Of a stretch of DNA of 64,000 nucleotides, positions 20,656 through 30,100 are shown in pieces. This DNA comes from Ceratodon purpureus (lineage: Eukaryota; Streptophyta; Bryopsida; Pseudoditrichales; Ditrichaceae). The stretch is from NCBI GenBank assembly GCA_014871385.1, contig CM026423.1:5432967-5496966 (forward strand), written 5' to 3'. The notes under the pieces are model-generated. The model had not been told where the DNA came from, ran no database searches, and saw only the letters and a list, made by a program, of their open reading frames with translations. Position 1 is the first letter of the stretch. The number at the start of each line of letters is the position of its first letter. The translations under genes and the position numbers were made by a program.

Positions 20656-23600
20656 ATGTATCTGTATATAAACCCCCCGCAAGAAGAACTCCTCCTCTCT
20701 CACACTCACCAACCACCCCACACGGAGCTTCGCATGGTTGAGAAACTCTTTCCGTTTAGAATTAGATACCGAAAGTGGGAGAAGAGAATTCAGACCTGTC
20801 TTAGTGGAGTATCGGAGGTGTCAAAAGTCCATAGAAGAGTTGTAGCAGAGGCGCAAGCGAAGAGTGGGTCTGATGCTAGATTAGCAACGGAGGCAAAGAG
20901 CGCTGTGCAAGCGAAGAGGCTGGAGAGAAGAACCCTGTCGAGGAAGAGGGCTGGCTCAGAGAAGACTCGAGCCGGAGCTGCTGCAACAAGAACGAGGGCC
21001 AGAGGAGCGCCAAGGGTAGCCAGCGCGCCTGGATACGACGAAGGGGACCTCATCAGCAAAGGCGACCTTGAGGAGCAGGCGGTCCAAGCGGAGGAGCGGA
21101 AGACGGCAGCAAGCGACCAAGCAACATCGACAAAAGAGCAAGCAACGACGGCGGTAGAAGAGAAGACACCGGCCAGAGGACAAGCAGTCTCGGCGTGGGA
21201 GGCGACTCAAAGCCCGAAGAAGGAGGTTTTTGTGGCGACCAAGCCACTCTTGCAATCGGCAAAGGTGTGCTGGGTAGCGGCAGGCGCAGGCGCAAGAGCT
21301 AAGGCTGCATTCGTAGCCGCAGTAAAAGAAGTTAAGGCGCCGGAAAGCGAGCATACGCCCAAGGCAAAGGCGGAAGCGATAGTAGCAGAGGAGGCGGTAA
21401 CAGCGGGAGCTCCATCGGTAGCAGTGAAGAGCAGACCAGTTTCGGCGAGGGCCCCCACAGCAAAGGAGGTAACCTGTGGAGTAGAGACGCAGCCCAAGCC
21501 GAGCCAGAAAGCAGCAAAGTTGACAACAGCGCCCTGGAACGACGAAGGTCGGCAAGATTACTCAGGTTCTTTCTACTTTGTGATTTTCTACATGTATTGG
21601 AAGCAAACTCCAGCGAGAGATTGCTCTTGTATGTGCAACCGCACACTTAATGAAAAAAATTACTTTCTCCCTGCCACCAGCAGTGAGCTGGGGCAGGACC
21701 GTGTGGTCTCCTTAGGTAGGGTTTCTTGCCTTAGGAAATTAGAATGTATGCATATGCTGGGTGAACAAGCTGCGAGACCTAGGGCTCACAGCAAGTCTGT
21801 GATGCACCTAAGTCCGCAGCAAAGGAAACTCACCAGCTTCCGAAAAGTTGGAACCCTGGTCGGAATCCAGAAACTCTCACCCAACTCTATTTTATCCCCC
21901 TTTATGTTATATTGTTATGATGCTTCTTGTTTGAATATCCTCAAAATGTATTCAGTATGGAATGACTGTAGTATTAGAACTTTGTTAGATCATTATATGT
22001 TCAAATTGCAAGTTAGCAACTACAACCAGTTTGTAATTGCTAATGAACAAAATGATGTTTCTGCTAAAAAACCATTGTATGTATGTTTTACCCCTAGTAT
22101 GTTAGAAGATGTTTTGTACTCAAATAACTTCTTCTTTCCCTCTTATTTCCTGGTAGGCCCAGAACTTACTTTCTGGAATGGAATTAGAGGAAAGATGATA
22201 AGAAGTAAAACGCATTCAAAACTAAAGTACAAAACGTTTGTTTGCTTTGATTGTTTCAGAATGGCATCCAGCACTCCCACCTCCTCCTCTAGAAAATTGT
22301 TCGAAAATGATAAAGTTGATTCTGTGAATGGTAAACGTCCAGTCAATGCTATGGTAGTGTCAAGCCAGAAGAAGGTTAAGGGGACCGTATCTAGTGAGAT
22401 ACTACGCCCTCCCTACTGGCTTGGCTTTCAAGCCCTGAATTCAATTGCAAAGTTTGAAAATATGCCTTTTATCCAAACTCCCTCCTTCTCAAAGTTGGTC
22501 GAAAAAGGTATAAGAGAGTCTGAAGCACATGAAATGGTGGAGTCTTTCCCATCTTTCCCCTATGTTGTTCAAGAAGAATGGCCTTCACAACGGATGGATG
22601 GAAAAATGGGGATGCACTTCAACCTCACCCAGATTCCCTTAGATGTGGAAGTGGATGACCATGGATTTGCTCTAGACTATCATGTATCTATTCATTTCGA
22701 ACTTGACGGAAAAGATGTGGATAGGGATGAAGTTTTTGAGTTAACCAAGGCAAGGTTAATGGCAATGGGGATAGAGGTTGGTGACATTCTTGGGGAGCCT
22801 ATAGCAATCCTTTGCTTTCATGGGACCAAAAGATGGAGTGGGGTTATCAAACTCCATCTTAAAAACCCTGAAACGGATGGAAAAGGCCTTCTCCAAGGAT
22901 TGAGACCTTTCATCCTCAAAATTGGACGAACTACACCTATGTGGGGAAAAGTGTGTAAGTCGTTCGACACTATTGCCATTGCCTCAATGTTATCCGTCAA
23001 AATCACAACTCCAACAATCAAAGGAAAAGAATGGTATGTGTTATATCAAGAAATAGTAGAGGATGGATTCCGTCGGAAACATGAGTTTGAGATAACGAAT
23101 GTGCAAAAATCGGTGGATGTGGAGTATGCTTGGATCAAAGCACCCTCCCCAGAGGAAGCCAAAAGATTTAAGGAGCACAAACTTTCGTTCTTCAATGAAA
23201 TTGTGGATGTGAATTTTGCAAGAAACAACAAAATGTCGGAGGATGACAAGGCTAGAAAGAATGCAGTCATCCTCATTGCCCGTAACCTCAACAAAGTAAA
23301 AACAACCATGCAAATAGAGGAGGCAATCCGTAAATGCATGGGGGAAGGTAATGTCCTTGGTTTTTACTTTAGGCTAGAGAATGGGAAACATACGGGATCT
23401 TGCAATGTCCAATGCCTCAACTCATTTGTTTACAAAAAATATGTTAAGAAAAATGAAAAAATATTAGGGAAATATGTAGAATTTACCCCGCATCCAAAGA
23501 GTCTTGATGGAGTCAATGCACCTAGTAAGGAGGAACTTGTGAGGTTGGGATTTACGGATGTTACCACCGCAATTGCCAACACTATTACAGCCTTAGAAAA

Positions 23601-23880
23601 CGGACCACATCAATCGTCCTCCAACAAGGATTTGAACAAGATGGTTGAAGAGGCGGTAAAGAAGGGGACGGATGAAATTCGTAAGGAAATGGTAAGTATG
23701 AAAAGTGAGATTGTACAAGAGGCAAAAGTATATGCGGACCATGTGCAAATGGAAGCAAACAAGAACTCGAAGCTCCAAATGAAACTTCTTCAAAATCAAA
23801 TGAAGAAAACTTTGGATGCAATTGAAGCGGCAAATCCGGAGATTTCGGAGATTGATGGAAACATGGACACGACAAACTAG
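20656..23880 (+). CDS. Retroelement ORF1-like protein with RRM-like fold and coiled coil
   Basis: An uninterrupted frame of 1074 codons ends at TAG 23878-23880. Three starts are possible: 20656, 20734 (after the TATA box), or 22261, which directly follows an excellent acceptor (TTTGATTGTTTCAG) and gives a 539-residue protein. Residues 30-300 are Ala/Glu/Lys/Arg-rich low complexity. Residues 310-535 are atypical and may be an intron that happens to be open. From about 536 the protein looks conserved. Residues 868-950 show an RRM-like order (NAVILIARNLN, a helix, VLGFYFRLENG, then KYVEFTPHP). Residues 990-1060 form a charged heptad-like coiled coil. RRM plus coiled coil is the usual make-up of LINE ORF1 RNA chaperones. 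It lies 259 bp upstream of ORF2, but its base composition differs sharply from ORF2, so common ownership is inferred, not proven. Confidence 0.6.
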   Translation: MYLYINPPQEELLLSHTHQPPHTELRMVEKLFPFRIRYRKWEKRIQTCLSGVSEVSKVHRRVVAEAQAKSGSDARLATEAKSAVQAKRLERRTLSRKRAGSEKTRAGAAATRTRARGAPRVASAPGYDEGDLISKGDLEEQAVQAEERKTAASDQATSTKEQATTAVEEKTPARGQAVSAWEATQSPKKEVFVATKPLLQSAKVCWVAAGAGARAKAAFVAAVKEVKAPESEHTPKAKAEAIVAEEAVTAGAPSVAVKSRPVSARAPTAKEVTCGVETQPKPSQKAAKLTTAPWNDEGRQDYSGSFYFVIFYMYWKQTPARDCSCMCNRTLNEKNYFLPATSSELGQDRVVSLGRVSCLRKLECMHMLGEQAARPRAHSKSVMHLSPQQRKLTSFRKVGTLVGIQKLSPNSILSPFMLYCYDASCLNILKMYSVWNDCSIRTLLDHYMFKLQVSNYNQFVIANEQNDVSAKKPLYVCFTPSMLEDVLYSNNFFFPSYFLVGPELTFWNGIRGKMIRSKTHSKLKYKTFVCFDCFRMASSTPTSSSRKLFENDKVDSVNGKRPVNAMVVSSQKKVKGTVSSEILRPPYWLGFQALNSIAKFENMPFIQTPSFSKLVEKGIRESEAHEMVESFPSFPYVVQEEWPSQRMDGKMGMHFNLTQIPLDVEVDDHGFALDYHVSIHFELDGKDVDRDEVFELTKARLMAMGIEVGDILGEPIAILCFHGTKRWSGVIKLHLKNPETDGKGLLQGLRPFILKIGRTTPMWGKVCKSFDTIAIASMLSVKITTPTIKGKEWYVLYQEIVEDGFRRKHEFEITNVQKSVDVEYAWIKAPSPEEAKRFKEHKLSFFNEIVDVNFARNNKMSEDDKARKNAVILIARNLNKVKTTMQIEEAIRKCMGEGNVLGFYFRLENGKHTGSCNVQCLNSFVYKKYVKKNEKILGKYVEFTPHPKSLDGVNAPSKEELVRLGFTDVTTAIANTITALENGPHQSSSNKDLNKMVEEAVKKGTDEIRKEMVSMKSEIVQEAKVYADHVQMEANKNSKLQMKLLQNQMKKTLDAIEAANPEISEIDGNMDTTN
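20665..20672 (+). promoter_or_regulatory. TATA box candidate for the retroelement ORF1 transcript
   Basis: TATATAAA at 20665-20672 is followed about 30 bp later by a C/T-rich stretch (cctcctctctcacactcacc) typical of plant transcription start regions. The first ATG after that is at 20734 (MVEKLF). If this promoter is used, the ATG at 20656 lies upstream of the transcript and 20734 is the better start. Confidence 0.4.
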
Positions 23881-23917
23881 TTTTGACAAACATCCCGCCG
23901 GCTCATAATACTAAGCT

Positions 23918-24139
23918 ATTTATAGTATATTTTTATACTAAATTTAACAAAAACCTATTTATAGTATTAATAAATACTATAAATAAAAACTTATTTATAG
24001 TATTAATAAATACTAAAAATAGAAACCTTTTAATAGTATTAAAAATACTAAAAATAAAAACCTTTTTATAGTATTAAAAAATACTAAAAATAAAAACCTT
24101 TTTATAGTATTAATAAATACTAAAAATAAAAAACTATTT
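23918..24139 (+). repeat. Tandem ~35-bp AT hairpin repeats between ORF1 and ORF2
   Basis: The spacer consists of about six degenerate units of the form 'tttatagtattaataaata' followed by 'ctaaaaataaaaacc'. Several units are self-complementary (ATTTATAGTATT paired with AATACTATAAAT around an AATA loop). They lie exactly between the ORF1 stop and the ORF2 ATG, where they could affect reinitiation or internal entry of ribosomes. That role is inference. Confidence 0.65.
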
Positions 24140-27100
24140 ATGGTATCAAAAAACACTACAAATAATAACAAACTTTTTATAATATCTACCAAATATAAAC
24201 TATTATTTATAGTATCAAGAATTTCTAAAAATACATCCACAAAAATATTAACTATAAATAAGCATCCAAAAATAAGTTCAACAGACTCTAAAAACAGATC
24301 TCTTTCTGCAGCTTTAATTAGAACAATCAACAAAAAACTATACCTGGTAATTATTGATACTAAAGTCAAAAATCAAAACTCACAACACACTTACACAATT
24401 CTTATAAAAGATATTATAAACATGTCTCAAAAAAACTCTAACAACCATATAAAACACTTTCGAGCCATTTTAGTTAAAAAGAAAAAATCCACTCTTATCT
24501 TCCAAACATACCATCTAACAAAACAAACTACAAAAACAAACAAAATGGCCTCGGCCTACCGGCCTCGCCACAAATTAAAACAAAACAAAAACCAAAATAG
24601 ACACAACACGCTATTACTAATAAAAAACATCAAACTCAAAAACCAAAAAACATCTAAAAATATTCTAAATTTACATATAACACTAACAAACATTAAAAAC
24701 AAACACCTATACACCACACTAACAAATCCAAAAAATACGAAAAAATCACCACTTACTCATTTTCAACACCTACAACACACTGTAAATAAAATAAAAAATC
24801 AAATAAACAAACTAATAAAACAAACCATAGAAACCAACAAACCGGCCTCGGCCTACCGGCCTCGCCATAAAACAAAAAACAACAAAAATCAGCACATATA
24901 CAATTGGTACGCATCTACTACCACTAGTCATACATCAAAACACACCGAATCATCACACTATCTACCAGAACAAACAGTAAAAACAATACCCGCTTTACCC
25001 AATTTGTTTACTACAATTAAATTTACAACTATAAAATACTACAAAACAAATAAGAAAAAACCCAAATTACTATACTACTCTGGTTATTACTTTATCAACA
25101 AACTAGCACTACTTCAATGTGGCGATATAGAAACCAACCCTGGACCAATGCCCAACATATTACGTACACACCCCACAGATCATAAAAAACGTGCCAGAAA
25201 ATACTTTATCTCTAGTACAATAAAACTCCAACCAGATTACCAACACATAGCAATAAACTTTGCTCCTATTTTACATACAGACCATCCACTACATCATCAA
25301 ACAACTATCTCATTCCCATCCCTCCACCAATACATACAAAAACAAAATCACTCACCACCCTCTCACATACTATACGCACTAATCGTTACCATAAACCCAT
25401 CAATAGATAAATGTAATACTATCCTATCAAACCCCCGAGTATACCACTTCAACGATATATGGACAAACACAGTACTCATCCGACTTGCCAATCTCAACAA
25501 CCCCCCAGAAAGACACATCTCTACAGACCATCCGTACACCAAACTCATCAAAAGTATCCAAGAATTAATACTTCCAAAAAAATCAATACACAAAGAATTA
25601 TACGAATTCATTCATAGTCAAGAAACCCCTCCCACACACGACATACTTCAAAGAAAATTCCCATTTCTCCCAAACAAATTAATAACAGAATCACTTCGAT
25701 GTCTCGAAAACATTCACGAATACTCACATCCACCCCCACTCCCAAACACCCCCACACCAGTACCAAGAATAATTCCTACTACAAACCTAGACACTAACAT
25801 AATCACTTGGAATGCATCATCACTTAATACAGCCTTACCAAACCTACAAAGTCTCATAAATAACTCCATTGAAAATACAGCAATTATTAATATTCAAGAA
25901 ACAAAACTCACAGCGACAAAATCTACAAAATACATACAAAATCTATTCCCTGAATACAAACTTATCTTCAACAACACCCATGCCTTAACAAGATGCATAC
26001 AACAAAGAATGCCCTATAAACCGGGAAGAGGAGGATTACTCACACTTATTCACAACAAATATGCATTCCCCGGTAACATTACTAAAGTTCCGACCCCAGC
26101 AAATATATCCCCATATCTACAAACAATAAAAATAAACAACCACCCACTTATACCTTGGCTAATTATCCACATGTACATGCCTACACATCTGGAAGACATA
26201 CGTCTCATTCCCCACCTCAAAACTACCATCACTAACCAAATTTCTGCACATCCAAACCACACGTACATCCTATGTGGAGACTTTAATCGTGACATCGCAC
26301 TCATTGGCAGACAAAATCACAACAATAACACACCACCACAAGATGAAGACATCCAATGGAAAAACTTCACCACATCTCTTAATTTCGAATACATTCCAAC
26401 AAACACTAACTTTTCCAGACAAGGCGGCTATAACTATACATCAACCAGCCTCATAGATGGCTTCTACATAAACTCAGCAAATAACAACAGATTTACTTCC
26501 ACCACAAATATAAATATGAATTTAAACTCAGACCATTACCCAATTACATTACATATCCCACAAAATACATTACTAGCTAGACCCCCACCGCCAGTAACTA
26601 CCACTGAAATCAGAATACTTAATCCAATTCCAGAAGAAAATTTAGAAAAATTTAACATAGAATTCTTTGAAAAAAACTCTATAAAAATAAATGAATTAAC
26701 TCTACTCTTAGAAAACCAAGACCACCTCACACAAGATCAATGGCAAACAGCCTGCACATCCCTAGATGAAATTATAAACAAAATCTCAGAAACTATTGAA
26801 AACACCTGTAAAGCACCACCATTACCAAATCTCACTAATAGGACCGCACAACAAGGCGGTTTCTTACCCCGAAAACTTGCCAAGGAATGGAAAAAACACC
26901 TTGCTACATACCATCTCATAAGAAAAACTATATACATCGCAAAACACAACCCACAATGGCAGACACACCCTATCATGAATGAAATACGGAACCATCAAAA
27001 TGTACAAATTCCTCACCCGCCAATAATAGACACCATACCAAACGAATGGATTGACGTCATAGCTGCTATCGCAAAAACTGCCAACAAAGAAGCTAGAAAA

Positions 27101-30100
27101 ATTACTACAAAATACACTAAAGATTGTATTCACAAAGCAGTCTCAAAATACCGCCAAATGTATGAAAAAAGCCCCAAGAAAATAAATAGAAAAGTCTTCA
27201 AAAATTCTGAAACCTCACCCCTCGACTCTATCATTGACAGACAAAATAATATTCTAACTAGCCCTGAAGATATTGCACAAGAAATACACATTCAACAATC
27301 TATCAGTAATCGCCCAACAGTTCCCACATGCCACTATCAAAATATTCATCAACCACACTGCACATGCAGTGTCAGACAATACCCATGGCACGACTTAGAA
27401 GGATTCACAATTGACCAACGCGGTGAACCGGAAATCCCATTACAAACATACTTTGATCAAGAGACCTACGACTTCTGCCTTAAAAACCTAGGAAATAACA
27501 AAGCCCCAGGCCCTGACAAAATCCCCAACTCAATCTTGAAAAACATGCCTCCGCGATTCCACAAATTACTCTTCCTATTCTTCAAACATTGCTACAAACA
27601 AAAACAAATCCCAGCATCATGGAAAACTAGCCTAACTGTTTTATTATATAAAAAAGGTGACCCATTCCAATTAACCAACCATAGACCTATTGCACTAGCA
27701 AACACAATTTACAAACTTTTTACAAGTACATTAACTTCTATCCTTTCCGCCTATGGTGAAAAACACCAAATATTACACGACAGCCAAGAAGGATTTAGAG
27801 CAGAACGAGGAACTTCCAGACAACTTCAAATCCTCATTGCAGCACTAGAAGATGCGAGATTCACAAACCAAGACATATACATTTTATATATAGACTTCAA
27901 AAATGCCTTCGGCTCTATCGATCATGCAAGACTCCTAGCCATTATGAAAGACCTTGGATACCCTTCTGATGCTATAAATCTAGTCGGTAACATATATTCA
28001 CAATCCTCCACCATATATTCTGGAGAACACTTTGGCAAAACTCTACCGATTCCCATTCAAAGAGGAACAATACAAGGAGATACACTCAGCCCCTATTTAT
28101 TTATAATATTTTTAGAACCTCTTCTGAGATGGCTACAACAAGGAGACAATGGTTACACCTTTGGCACCTCCAAAGTTACAATCTCCTCCGCAGCATACGC
28201 TGATGATCTTGCAGCAATTGCCAACAAACTAAAATCCCTACAAACTCAACTAAATAAATTAGATAAATTCTGTGAATGGGCAGGAATGGACCTCGGAATC
28301 TCTAAGTGTGCAGTGACAGGATGCCCCAACAAATCCAAAATGAACCCAATTGCATTCAAAGCCCAAATACAAGCCACCAACATAAACTTTAGAAACCAAC
28401 CACTACCAGTTCTAGACCAACATGAACCATACACATATCTTGGCATAAACTTGGCCCCATCTCTAAAATGGGGAACACAAATAAACACCACCACCGCTAA
28501 AGTCGTCAAACAATGTCAAGCCTTAGTATCTTGCCCAGCCACTATGAAACAAAAAATCAGTATGGCGGATACAGTGATACGCGCCGGAATAGCATACAGC
28601 TTTTACGCAGTACCATATTCCATACCAGCCATTAAAAAACTAGACAAAAAAATCATAGCGCTCCACAAAACAATCTGTGGATTACCAAAATGCACCTCTA
28701 ACGTCGCCACACAACTCCCACACAACCTATTTGGTATCGAAGCATTCTCACTAAAAAATGCGTACTTAAGATGCATTGGAGAACAACTTCAAAATGCCCT
28801 TAACGATAAAGGTAGACTTGGTAAAATATACTACGGATTGATACAATTTATACTTGCAAGATTTGGAGGCTCCGAAGAAATAGACCGTATTAAATACCAA
28901 CACTGTGTGAGATCACCCATCACTAGGACATTATTTCTACTCAAACATGAAGCCGGTGTCCATCTTAAAAGTACAATAAATTGCTTTCTATTAAAACCAT
29001 CCCAACTAGAAACGGCATGGATGAGAGAAGCACAAAACCTACATGGCCTTAATCCCAGCACATCCTTCAAATTACTACAAAAACTACTATCACACAATAT
29101 AATAAAACTAGAACAAATAACCATGCCTAATGGCACCACCCTAATGAACTCAGATGACTTTAAAATATACCACTGCAATCCCACAAAACTCATCAAAAGT
29201 ACTCTAAACCTTGCAAACCAACTATTTTGCTACCCCTCTTGTCACCACGGATGCCACCCTCCATGCCGGTTTCATCACCCCCCAAGAACTCTTAAAAATG
29301 ACTACATTATATTAAACCACAATATCCTCCCCTTACAACCTACCCCCCCTATAAATCCACCTAACCCTCATATCCCCGAACTCCCCCTTCCTCCCAAAAA
29401 CATACTTAAGAATCCTCGACAATTCCCCATTCACGAAATACTAAATCATGAACATCGTAAAATCAAGGATAAATACCAGATTATAAAAAAAGACACCATA
29501 TACTTATGCCAATGGAACACACCAAACAACAACTCATACCACAAATGGCGAACTCAAAGAGAATTATTTCCCTGGAACGACCCCCACACATGTCAGCACA
29601 ACACTGAAATACTTATCCAATACTATACAAAACAACAACATAAACATTGTTCAGACACCATAAAAAAATACTTCTCTATCACACAAGCAAAAGATACAAG
29701 GTATGTTATCCCAGCCACAACCATCCCATTAGTTCACATATCTATTAATGAATGTAACCCAGAAAGCGACATTCAAACAAATACAAACACAATACAAATA
29801 AACTTAAACGTAGCACATATATACGAAGAAAATGGCCGACACCTCATCACCATCCCAAAAACACGATTAATATGGCTATGGAAACAATATCAAAATGCGA
29901 GAAATACCCCACATGACCTTGAACCTCCAACCCAATCTTTTGAAACCGAAATTGCATGGCTATACCAAAGATATAAATACCGCATCCCGAAAAATGACCC
30001 ACTTAAATGTGCCCAATACACCATACCAACTCAAATACTAGACTTTCTCATTGATACATTCAAAATTCAAACATCATACTTCTCATCCCCAGTTACATGC

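Noticed and set aside
21053..21646. Minus-strand Leu/Ser-rich ORFs opposite the retroelement ORF1
   Set aside because: They mirror the Ala/Lys/Glu-rich forward reading and have no domain.
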